A DNA stretch of 64,000 nucleotides, from NCBI GenBank assembly GCA_024760905.1, contig CM045745.1, positions 7,162,782 through 7,226,781 of the forward strand. Direction: 5' to 3'. Every line of letters begins with the position of its first letter. Within the stretch, counting starts at the first letter, position 1. A program made the translations under genes and the position numbers. A model generated the notes under the pieces. The model worked only from the letters and a program-made list of their open reading frames with translations. It had not been told where the DNA came from and ran no database searches. Shown here one piece after another: positions 1 to 8,784 of the stretch. The stretch comes from Plotosus lineatus (lineage: Eukaryota; Chordata; Actinopteri; Siluriformes; Plotosidae).

Positions 1-242
1 TGTCCCAGGGGTAGTACCTCTCTCATTGTCCCAGAGGTAGTACCCCTCTCATTGTCCCAGGGATAGTATCCCCCCCTCATTGTCCCAGGGATAGTATCCC
101 CTCCTCATTGTCCCAGGGATAGTACCCCTCTCATTGTCCCAGGGATAGTATCCCCCCCTCATTGTCCCAGGGGTAGTATCCCCTCTCATTGTCCCAGGGA
201 TAGTACCTCTCTCATTGTCCCAGGGGTAGTACCCCTCTTTCT
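1..242. repeat. Minisatellite, 26-28 bp unit, about 9 copies
   Basis: Nine head-to-tail copies of a 26-28 bp unit begin with tgtccca at positions 1, 27, 53, 81, 109, 135, 163, 190 and 216. Length differences come from the pyrimidine run (cccctctc versus ccccccctc) and from ggatag/gggtag variants. The array is cut by the window start, so its full size is unknown. The frames open through it are repeat translations, not genes. Confidence 0.95.
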
Positions 243-327
243 GAAAGTATATTGCTGGAACACTATGGAGCACTGAGCGCGCACCGTATCACGGACTTAC
301 TATCGAGTTGGCGTGTGTTTGTTCCAG

Positions 328-454
328 GTGCAGGTGCGCGGAGCAGAAGGTGCAGTCAGATCCACAGTCCGCGCTCACCATCCGCAAACACGCGCTGGCG
401 AAGAGCGCCCAGCAGAAGCGCATCAGCCCCGAGCACTGCAACACAAAGCTTTGA
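328..454 (+). CDS. Candidate terminal coding exon, unrecognised protein
   Basis: A possible splice acceptor (gtttgttccag, AG at 326-327) precedes a frame starting at 329 that runs 41 codons to a TGA at 452-454. The peptide begins CRCAEQKV and ends RISPEHCNTKL. Of the 41 sense codons about 35 end in G or C, in an otherwise AT-rich window, which is a strong coding signature. The frame is also open upstream of the acceptor, so the exact exon start is uncertain; a second AG lies at 332-333. No upstream exon is visible because the minisatellite and the window edge intervene. I do not recognise the protein. The overlapping minus-strand frame at 289-570 lacks this codon bias and is probably a shadow. 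The alternative is a CpG-rich non-coding segment that is open by chance. Confidence 0.5.
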
Positions 455-879
455 TTACACGTCATGTCGTCCGTGTAGCGCGTGGATGTGCCGTGCGCGA
501 CAGCACAACAGCCCGGCCGCGCAGAGGCTTTCGGGTTTGATTCCTGCATGACTCCTCCAGCATGCCACAAACATGTGATGGGAGAGGAAACAGTATGATA
601 TTCCTCAAAATGTATTTCTGCTATAATAATCGAAAATATAATGAATCATTAATTTGTTGAAATGGTTTACAATGTTGTTTGGTTTCAGAAAACAAAACAA
701 AACAAAAGAAAACCTCAGAAATATTTCGATATTACTTTGATGCCCAAATGGATAAACACAGGAATATTTTAAAGTGAAACTGAGCCACTGAGATTAAAGA
801 TATTGAAAATGCGTTCCCATTAAAAAAACATGAAGGAAAGTTGTCTATAATATGCATTGGATCGGAATCTTTCATATTT
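455..879. other. AT-rich unique sequence, possible 3' UTR
   Basis: The sequence after the candidate stop codon turns AT-rich past about position 590 and has no recognisable repeat. It would be the 3' untranslated region if the exon at 328-454 is real. I see no convincing canonical polyadenylation signal close to a downstream GT-rich element, so this remains inference. Confidence 0.3.
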
Positions 880-1048
880 GAATGATGTTTCTTTGGTCCA
901 CTGACCTTCATCATCGCTTTATGCGCAGCTTCCGCTTCTTTTACGCACCGCCGTCTGGTACCACCGAAGTGCGCGCAGCCCCGACTCTGTCGAACTCAGT
1001 GAAGTGACGGAGAAAGGGAGTGACATGCGTGGTTGAGGGAGTGAGAGG

Positions 1049-1102
<54 letters not shown>

Positions 1103-1330
1103 TTGGATTTTCTCTCCCAGAACTTGCTGTCCGTGAGGATAAAGTTGCTCACGCGTTCCCGGTGTGTGCGCGCGCACGAGTCTTTTCATTCCTCCGACCC
1201 TCCAGAGGAAGCTTTCTGGTGTGAAATGACGCAGACACGAATGAAATGCTACCACATAATAACCCAGTTCATCCAATGCGGCTAATTATGCGTAAGTGGA
1301 ATTGGGAGAAGGAGTCGGCGGAAGGGGTCA
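880..1330. other. CpG-rich unique block with (GA)n
   Basis: The block has many CpG dinucleotides (for example around 935-1000 and 1140-1190) and a pure (GA)n tract at about 1045-1098. It resembles neither the SINE nor the transposon families found elsewhere in the window. It could be a promoter or first-exon region of an adjacent gene, but no start codon with coding bias is evident on either strand. Confidence 0.35.
1045..1098. repeat. (GA)n microsatellite
   Basis: Nearly pure GA dinucleotide run with an early GAAA interruption, inside the CpG-rich block. Confidence 0.95.
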
Positions 1331-1464
1331 GTGTGGAGGCAGGAGGTCGCTGTCTCCAGAATCACATCCCAGGGTGAACCCAATGGACCGAACCTTTATT
1401 TTCCATTTCCATTAGGTCATACCCCTCATAGGGGTCTAGCAAAAAGTCATGTGTGCGCACGCAG

Positions 1465-1946
<482 letters not shown>

Positions 1947-2104
1947 TCCAACAGGCAGACAGGTGTGAGGCTTGTGTATTTGATTCCATTCCTTTCACGG
2001 GGATCGTGAGCGTGACTGTGATGCTGCACTCATGCCCTTGTTGCAGTATTTTGGCAGCTATTGATTACTGGTTGTACTTAAGAAAGGTTTTTCATGTCTA
2101 TAAA

Positions 2105-2455
2105 ATCCTGGGGACAGTGGTGGGCTTGTGGTATAGGGTGCTGGATCACTGATCCTAAGGTTGGGGGTTCGAGTCCCACTCTCCACAAGGTTGTCACTGT
2201 CCCCCCCCAGTGCAGCTAACTGGGTTATCAAAGGCGGGCCATGTCTGTCACTGTCTATGGTGAGAGGTTCATGTAAAAGAACCATTGCTGACTTTCGTAA
2301 AGAGGAGCCGCAAAGCCGTCAGCGTGTTTCTGCCCCTTGCTAAAGGGTTGTGACAGGAAGGGCATCCGACGTAAAAACCTCTGCCAAATCGAACATGCGA
2401 ATCATTTGCTGTGGCGACCCCTGAAAAAGGGAAAAAGCTGAAAGGAAATCTCTAT
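2105..2455 (+). mobile_element. tRNA-derived SINE (head A), RTE-like tail, full length
   Basis: The copy starts near a tRNA-like head with an A-box-like stretch (tggtatagggtgctgg) and a B box (ggttcgagtccc at about 2167-2178), as expected for a Pol III promoter. The body contains tgcagctaactgggtta and ctcactgtctatggtgag-type sequence. The 3' end carries the tail gctgtggcgacccctgaa followed by agctgaaagg. It is bounded by a perfect 12-bp target-site duplication, catgtctataaa at 2093-2104 and 2456-2467, so the insertion was made by target-primed reverse transcription. It has no protein-coding capacity. Confidence 0.9.
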
Positions 2456-2598
2456 CATGTCTATAAACCCCCCATTCGCCACTCAGCAGAGATATTGAGT
2501 TGTGTTCGGGAGCACATATCTTTATCCCTACATTACAGTTTTTATTGATTTGAAAGAATAGTTTGAAAGATTTTTTTCATAATAGGTAGCTGGGGAGG

Positions 2599-2913
2599 GG
2601 GCAGTGGGGGTCTGGTGGTAAAGGTGCTGGATCACTGATCCTAAGGTTGGGGGTTCAAGCCCCTCTCTCAACAGATTGTCACTGTCCCCACAGTGCAGCT
2701 AACTGGGTTATCAAAGGCGGACCATGTATCTCCAGAAGCATTGCTGACTTTCAACAAGAGTAGGATGCATAGCTGTCAGCGTGTATCTGTCCTGTAATGG
2801 CCTGGTGAGCTGTCCAGGGTGTACTCTGCCCTCTCCCGGAGTCGGCTGAGATGGGTGTCAGCCTCCCCGCGACCCTAATTGGGATTAAGCCGTTACAGAA
2901 AATGAATGCATGA
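2599..2913 (+). mobile_element. tRNA-derived SINE (head A), V-SINE-like tail
   Basis: Same head as the copy at 2105 (B box gggttcaagcccc), but after the segment ending near gtgtatctgtcc the tail switches to the sequence also ending the V-SINEs: tggcctggtgagctgtcc, then cctccccgcgaccctaatt and aaaatgaatg. Imperfect flanking repeats (aggtagctgggg near 2584, aggcagctaggg near 2915) suggest a 12-bp target duplication that has diverged. Confidence 0.85.
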
Positions 2914-2926
2914 AAGGCAGCTAGGG

Positions 2927-3284
2927 ATGAATTCCAGTTCTGTAGCTTGATCCCGACTTCAAGCTTCAAAAATAACTCAACACCAAAGCTCCGATGAATG
3001 TCCGATGTATTTTATCATCCATTCTCAGGTCATTTTACTCAATACAACATTTTTCTGGTGGAACCACGCCGACTCTCATGCTTAGGACCTCTTGATCATC
3101 TAATTTACATCTTTCTGGATCGCGGGCTCTTTTATTTTGTTTGTTTACAATAACAATACCATTAGCGAGTGAACACATGACCAGAGAAATAAACTTGCGC
3201 ACACACACAGTAACTTGCTAGTGAAAAGTTGATGGATAGAAGGTGGAAAAGTGGTATGAAACAGAAGAAGGAATATGGTGCAGC
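2927..3284. other. Unique sequence, nothing recognised
   Basis: About 360 bp of moderately AT-rich DNA between two SINEs. I see no coding bias, repeat family or RNA gene. Confidence 0.4.
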
Positions 3285-3598
3285 ACAGTGGTGTCACGGT
3301 TAGCACATCCGCTTTATGGAAAGAAGGTGCCGGGTGGAGTTTGCATGTTCTCCTTGTACTGGTGTGGATTTTCTCTGAGTACTGCAGTTTCCTCCCACAC
3401 TCCAATGACATGCACATTATGGTAATTGGCTGCTCTAACCTGCCCGATGGTGTGAATGTGAGTGTAAATGGTTGTGCATGTGATGATCTGGCAAACTGTT
3501 GAAGGTGTACTCCCCTTTCGCCCAGTGTTAGCTGGGATAGGCTTCAGACTTCCCGCATCCCTAATAGAGGATTCAGCAGTTCAGCAAATGAATGGTTG
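3285..3598 (+). mobile_element. V-SINE copy, diverged
   Basis: The order is a tRNA-like head (cagtggtgtcacggttagca), the V-SINE core (gtggagtttgcatgttctcc, then tttcctcccaca), and a 3' tail resembling gctgggataggcttcag with cagcaaatgaatgg. The core is the segment known to be conserved across vertebrate V-SINEs. Part of the tRNA-like region is missing (ggaaagaaggtgccgg replaces the B-box area). Confidence 0.8.
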
Positions 3599-3699
3599 AG
3601 AAGGAATAAGATTTCAAGAAAGAGATGCTGATGTTAATTAACACCATGGTGCTCAGAGAAGGGCTCACTGTCACTTGTGTAGAGAAGTAAGCAAATGGT

Positions 3700-4440
3700 T
3701 TCAGAACCACATTTAGGCTGATTTCATGTTATTCCAAAGAGATAGCGCTGCAAGTGCACCTGCAATGTCAGGTGTTAATGGAACTGTAATGGCTTTAAGC
3801 ATGGCAATGGTAAGCATGGCAACCACAGTTTCTACAGATTTACAAAGGATGATGCAGCATCCAACACCACTGGACTGCAGTCCTGCATGAGTAAATGATT
3901 TAGTTTGGTTCGAGTCAACAAGAACCGCACAATCTATAGTGTACGTTGGTTCACCAAAACTAAACAGCTGAAGAAATAAAAAAAGATCAGGCAACTTGTT
4001 TCAATTTCAAACTGTCTTGGTCAGATAAATATGTGGCTTCTTTAGACTCAGATTTCTGGTTTTGGCTGTCAGGAGAGCAGCCTGATGGGGTATTTTCTTG
4101 TTTTAGACCCATTTTCCTCAATACCTGATATATTGTTCATTCTGAGGTGCTTTTCTGCACTCGACAGGTTTTATTGTTTATGTGAATGGCTGAATCCTTA
4201 CTTTCAGCCTGAACCGGTCGGGCCAATCTCCAAGAATCTCCATCAGCAAAGTGCTTCCATCTCAGAACTGCAAACACTTGGTGTGTTTTGTTTTTCCAAT
4301 CACTCATCATTGTGGAAATGTTATGTAACGTATATAAGCCAAACGTGTATAAGCCAAATCTGAGAGAATCAACAGTTTCTGAAATACTTAAAGCAGCCCA
4401 ATATTTAGTAAAACGTGAACCACTTAATCCGAATTTGGGT
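3700..4440. mobile_element. Tc1-like DNA transposon debris, possibly inverted junction
   Basis: From about 3985 to 4440 the sequence reads as the antisense of a common fish Tc1-like element (landmarks attctgaggtgcttttctgc, tctccaagaatctcca, cagtttctgaaatact). Just upstream, 3940-3980 carries ttcaccaaaactaaacagct, which matches a transposase region of the same kind in the opposite orientation. No frame is intact. The match rests on memory of the family's landmark phrases, so boundaries are approximate. Confidence 0.5.
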
Positions 4441-4466
4441 TGTAGGGAGGCTGGTGCCTGTGGCTG

Positions 4467-4471
<5 letters not shown>

Positions 4472-4530
<59 letters not shown>
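4472..4530. repeat. (AT)n microsatellite
   Basis: Pure TA/AT dinucleotide run of about 59 bp. Confidence 0.97.
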
Positions 4531-4533
<3 letters not shown>

Positions 4534-4598
4534 ACCACATTTATTCAACATTTACTGAATTAAACAACTTAAAAAACTAAACTAAAAACTAAACAGTT

Positions 4599-4688
<90 letters not shown>

Positions 4689-5274
4689 CAGCTGATGGAA
4701 CAATTCTATTTAAATGTTTAAATGGACAGGATGTTTTATTTAAAGCGTAATGACAGTACCTGTTTGAAAGATCAGAGGTCCTCATTCAATATTAACTTGC
4801 TTCCTTGCGAGATCGGAGGTCTTCTCCCACAGAGCACTCTGTTTTAATATCGTGCCAAAATAATCGCCTCCGTCACAGTATTTCCGCTTTAAGGTCTCCT
4901 TCTGGTTCAATATCGTCCTGATTGTAGAGGGGTTTTGGCAATAACAAAATATAACACTGCATGATCAATCTCAAAACAAGCCAACAGTCAACTCTCCTTC
5001 ACGCGTGAGACAAGCAGGAAGTATGGGTACAGGAAGTTCAGCTGCGTCATCCCTCCTAGCCAATGGAAGTCCAGCAGGGCGGGATGTTGGGAGACAGCCA
5101 ATGAGAGAGCAATTCGTGCATCGTGAGAAATTTTGATTGGCGCGTTTGAATTTTAAGTAGCGCATTTCGTAAGAGGAGGTTGTTTTCGTATCCCGGGGAT
5201 GAAAACTTTGGAAAATGTTTTTCGTAATCTGGAATTTTCATACCCAGGGGATTTCGTAAGTAGGGGGCTGACTG
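4531..5274 (-). mobile_element. Pogo-like miniature element, partial
   Basis: The right-hand part matches the right arm of the element at 40402-41887: shared landmarks are ttactgaattaaacaactta at about 4550, a (TC)n-(AC)n compound tract (4600-4687), gggcgggatgttgggag, gattggcgcgtttgaatttt, and a terminal stretch ending ggggctgactg before TA at 5275-5276. The 5' end is lost or fused with the adjacent (AT)n. It has no coding capacity. It shows that the TC/AC tract belongs to the transposon family rather than arising locally. Confidence 0.7.
4600..4687. repeat. (TC)n(AC)n compound microsatellite
   Basis: TC run at about 4600-4630 followed by an AC run to 4687. It sits inside the pogo-like miniature element and is mirrored in both arms of its relative at 40402-41887. 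Confidence 0.95.
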
Positions 5275-5288
5275 TATGTATGTATATA

Positions 5289-5303
5289 TACACACACACA
5301 CAC

Positions 5304-5368
<65 letters not shown>

Positions 5369-5370
5369 GA
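5289..5370. repeat. (AC)n then (AT)n microsatellite
   Basis: AC run to about 5345 followed directly by an AT run to about 5369, immediately before the terminal repeat of the next element. Confidence 0.95.
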
Positions 5371-5372
5371 TA

Positions 5373-6112
5373 CAGACAGTCGTGGACTTCCAACCGCTTT
5401 TGGTTCCGGCAGACCGGTCGTAAATCGATCTGGTCGTATGTCGACTTTCCATCCAAATACACTCACGGCAAACAAAAACAGATGAATAAATTTCAATCTA
5501 TACATCTATTTTCAATTCCACGTCACTGTGACACGCAGCGGAGAGCCAATCCTTTCTGTACTCCACTGTGTGGGCGGGTCTGATAGCTTCAAACTCCAAT
5601 TTTATTGGATTATAACAACAGCCACAGACTGCGCGTGTTGTTTTTGAGTAAAGAGATAAATTTCCCTCATTTTTATCGGCTCATTTCCACGAAGACAAGC
5701 CCAGCTGGCAAGCATACACAAATGGACAGACATGGAAAAACTTCAGCCAGCAGACCAGCTGATTGCCAAAACTTGGGACGCGCTTCCTGTCACATAAACA
5801 CTGCAGCGTGTGAGTCCAATAAAATTAGAGTTTCAAGGTATCGGACCCGCCCACACAGAAAGGATTGGCTCTCAGCTTCACGCCACAGTGATGTGGCATT
5901 GAAAGTAGATGAATAGATTTGCTCTGAGCAGTTAGAAAGTGAAGCTGCATCATCTCCTGCTTGGCCTTTTAAGATGCTGGTGCTGCCGGCAGTGCAAACA
6001 ACCGTCGTACGCAACACTCGCACTGCACTGCCATGAATCATACTTCACCACTTTTGTGGTCGTAAAGTCGATCAGACGTAACTTGCATCGGTCGTAAGTC
6101 GTCGACTCACTG
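5373..6112. mobile_element. TA-flanked chimeric element with hAT-like interior
   Basis: Ends form imperfect terminal inverted repeats: left CAGACAGTCGTGGACTTCC, right (reverse complement) CAGTGAGTCGACGACTTACG, each next to TA (5371-5372 and 6113-6114). The interior holds a segment also present in the hAT elements at 42409 and 45664 (landmarks acaaatggacagacatg, cagaccagctgattgcc, tcacataaacactgcag). Within it, two arms at about 5497-5612 and 5817-5926 are inverted copies of each other (gagccaatcctttctg versus cagaaaggattggctc). No transposase frame survives. Confidence 0.65.
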
Positions 6113-6114
6113 TA

Positions 6115-6138
6115 TACACACACACATACTCACACACA

Positions 6139-6210
<72 letters not shown>
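6115..6210. repeat. (AC)n and (AT)n microsatellite
   Basis: AC-rich run from about 6117 to 6170, then AT to 6210, abutting the 3' end of the LINE at 6211. Confidence 0.95.
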
Positions 6211-6213
<3 letters not shown>

Positions 6214-7267
6214 TTCTTCTTTTTCTTTCAGCTGTTCCCTTCAGGGGTCGCCACAGCAAATGATCTGCCTCCATCTCTCCCTATCCTCTGCATCTTCTTA
6301 CTCTTACTCCAACGACCTTCATGTCCGCCTTCATCACATCCATAAGTCTTCTCTTTGGTCTTCCTCTGGGCCTTCTGCCTGGTAGTTCCAACCTCAGCAT
6401 CCTACTACCAATATACTCACTATCCCTCCTCTGTACATGTCCAAACCATCTCAATCTCGCCTCTCTGACTTTGTCTCCAAAACATCTAACATGTGCTGTC
6501 CCTCTGATGTACTAGTTTCTGAGCCTATCCATCCTCGTTACTCCCAAAGAGAACCTCAACATTTTCATCTCTGCTACCTCCAACTCTGACTCCTGTCTTT
6601 TCCCCAGGGCCACTGTCTCGAAACCATACAACATCGCTGGCCTCATCAGCGTCTTGTACACTTTTCCCTTCATTCTTGCCGATACTCTCCTATCACACAT
6701 CACACCGGACACTTTTCTCCATCCATTCCAACCTGCCTGCACGTGCTTCTTCACCTCTTTTCCACACTCTCGATTGCCCTGGATTGTTGAGCCTAAGTAC
6801 TTAAAATCCTCCACCTTCCTTATCTCTGCCCCCTGTAACCTCACCGTTCCTCTTGGGTCCTTGTCGTTCACACACATGTATTCTGTCTTACTGAGACTAA
6901 CCTTCATTCCCCTCCTTTCCAGGGCATACCTCCACCTCTCTAAATTTTCCTCCACTTGTTCTCTGCTCTCCCTACAGATCACAATGTCATCTGCAAACAT
7001 CATAGTCCATGGAGATTCTTGTCTCACCTCGTCTGTCAGCCTGTCCATCACCATAGCAAACAAGAAGTGGCTGAGAGCTGACCCTTGATGCAGTCCCACC
7101 TCCACCTTGAACTCTTCTGTCACACCGACAGCACACCTCACCACTGTCTTACATCTCTCATACATGTCCTGCACCACTCTAACATACTTCTCTGCCACTC
7201 CAGACTTCCTCATACAATACCACAGTTCTTCTCTCGGCACCCTGTCACATGCTTTCTCCAGATCCAT
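6211..7267 (-). mobile_element. RTE-like LINE, 5'-truncated, with 3' tail
   Basis: A non-LTR retrotransposon on the minus strand, truncated at its 5' end in the (AT)n at 7268. Its 3' end at 6211-6265 reads, on the minus strand, atttgctgtggcgacccctg, then aacagctgaaag and a (gaa)n tail. The same 3' tail ends one class of SINE in this window, so this LINE family probably supplied the machinery for those SINEs. The clade label RTE-like is inferred from the reverse-transcriptase motifs, not from a search. Confidence 0.8.
6512..7267 (-). pseudogene. LINE reverse transcriptase, C-terminal part
   Basis: The longest non-repetitive open frame of the window, 251 codons. Motifs of a non-LTR reverse transcriptase are visible in order: MDLEKACDRVPREELW (residues 1-16), GLHQGSALS (58-66), the catalytic FADDIV box (91-96) and FKYLGSTI (155-162). 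The family protein would start well upstream with an endonuclease and the fingers domain, which are missing. The frame stops at 6512, though matching sequence continues in broken frames to about 6290, so the C terminus is also damaged. It is a retroelement relic, not a host gene. Confidence 0.85.
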
Positions 7268-7268
7268 T

Positions 7269-7302
7269 ATATATATATATATATATGTATAATATATATA
7301 TA

Positions 7303-7378
<76 letters not shown>
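7269..7378. repeat. (AT)n microsatellite
   Basis: About 110 bp of AT dinucleotides with early interruptions (tgtataatata, tttttata). Confidence 0.97.
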
Positions 7379-7380
<2 letters not shown>

Positions 7381-7413
7381 CTTTCTCAGATTTCTCAGAT
7401 TCCTCAGATTTAT

Positions 7414-7690
7414 CTCAGTTTTAGGCCTCCATCAGTCTCGAAGGACTATGGAGCTGTGCTCTTGCTGGTATCTCAACTGGTGATCGAAGGACTATGGAGC
7501 TGTGCTCTGGCTGGTATCTCGGCTGGTGATATGCTCCAGTGTGCAGAGCCTGGGTAGGAAGTATGGAGGACAGGCTGTTACACAAGCAGCAAGTCCCCCC
7601 TCTTGGTGCCACCAGAAGGATCTAATGGAAGGGCAGAAGCGGATACGACCGGGTTCCAGTGCCACTGCAGGAGTTGCCAAAACGTTGCTG
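7414..7690. repeat. Unnamed repeat X, copy 1, with 46-bp tandem duplication
   Basis: Matches 14945-15150 over landmarks aggcctcc-tcagtc-cgaag, gtgcagagcctgggtag, ggacaggctgtta and ccaccagaaggat. This copy has a direct duplication of 46 bp, 7440-7485 and 7486-7531, starting gaaggactatggagctgtgc. Both copies are flanked by (AT)n. I do not recognise the family, and no terminal repeats or coding frame are evident. Confidence 0.7.
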
Positions 7691-7717
7691 TGAATGAACT
7701 GCCTCAGGGGACTCCGA

Positions 7718-7918
7718 CTCCTGATTAGAAACACACTGCTGGCTATGCAGCTCCTTTTGACTAAAATCAGCAATGGTTCTTTAACATGAACCTCACACCG
7801 CAGACCTTTGATAACCCAGTCAGCTGCACTGGGGGGACAGTGACAACGTGTTGAGAGTGTTCTGGAATCCCCAACTCTAGGATTAGTGATCAAGCTGACA
7901 TTACCACCAGGCTACCGC

Positions 7919-7919
<1 letters not shown>
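7718..7919 (-). mobile_element. SINE (head A), 3'-truncated, minus strand
   Basis: Antisense landmarks are cagcaatggttctttaacat, ttgataacccagtcagctgc and a B-box region aatccccaactctaggatt. The head ends against an (AT)n tract at 7920. The tail is lost close to the usual tail-switch point, so its class cannot be told. Confidence 0.75.

Positions 7920-8005
<86 letters not shown>
7920..8005. repeat. (AT)n microsatellite
   Basis: Pure AT dinucleotide run directly adjoining the SINE head. Confidence 0.97.
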
Positions 8006-8007
<2 letters not shown>

Positions 8008-8485
8008 GTGGAGGCCATGTTGCTTATTAGTGTATTTGTTTGAAAGACCAATTTAACTGATTCTTCAGGTATGTAATCCTAACTAACTCATTTTTTTTAC
8101 ATGAATGTAGAACAAACAATTCATGATTTCTTCTTCCAGCCATCACATGAGCAAGGAAGCAGTAAAAAAAAAATGGAAGCAAAAATGGACATTCATGTTG
8201 TGTAAATCCTAGATTTTCACAGCAATCTACATTGAAAGACAACTCTGATTATTTTTGTTTTTCTTAAAAAATACAATGTGTGTTTGACAGGCAGCATTTC
8301 ATGTAGTCCTGCTTTAGAATACAGTATTCAGGATAAATGGTTCGAAGAAAAAATGGATGATATTCATGTGACATCTGTCCTTATGCAATGGGATGAACTG
8401 CAGTGCCAGTGGAAATAAACTAAACCACCTATTACTGTCACTGTTGCATTCATTCATTTTCTGTGGAGGCCTAAGAAACATGGTG
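8006..8485. other. Unique AT-rich sequence
   Basis: No repeat family, coding bias or RNA gene recognised; poly-A stretches occur near 8165 and 8266. Confidence 0.4.
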
Positions 8486-8765
8486 GGGTTGGTGGTGTAG
8501 TGGTTAGGGTCATGATCAGGAGGTTGTGTGTTCAAATCCCACTGAGACCCTCACTGTGCTAAGACCCCTGGGCAAGGTCTCAACCACAAGTGTGCCTCTG
8601 TTCACCCAGCAGTATAATTGGGTACCAGTAAAAATATACTGGCAAGGTAACCTGCTATGGACTAGCGTCCCATCCAGGAGGAGTTGTACACCTAGTCGCT
8701 TCACGCTATGGAAACCGGGGATAAGCACCGGTCCGATGAGTCACTTGGTTTCAGTGTAAAAAAGC
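8486..8765 (+). mobile_element. tRNA-derived SINE, third family (C)
   Basis: An A-box-like tggtgtagtggttaggg and a B-box-like gtgttcaaatccc lie at the start, followed by ctgggcaaggtctcaacc and a 3' part with ggtaacctgctatggacta and ggggataagcaccggt. The 3' part recurs on the minus strand at 38300-38465. The head and tail differ from both head-A SINEs and V-SINEs. Confidence 0.7.
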
Positions 8766-8784
8766 CCTTACCTATTCAAACAAA

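Noticed and set aside
289..570. 93-codon minus-strand frame over the candidate exon
   Set aside because: It lacks the codon bias of the plus-strand frame and no family is recognised; likely a shadow.
2116..2190. True tRNA gene at a strong B box
   Set aside because: The same tRNA-like head recurs many times attached to SINE bodies and tails, with target duplications; no full cloverleaf was evident.
6512..7267. 251-codon frame considered as a host gene
   Set aside because: Its FADDIV and GLHQGSALS motifs identify a 5'-truncated LINE reverse transcriptase.
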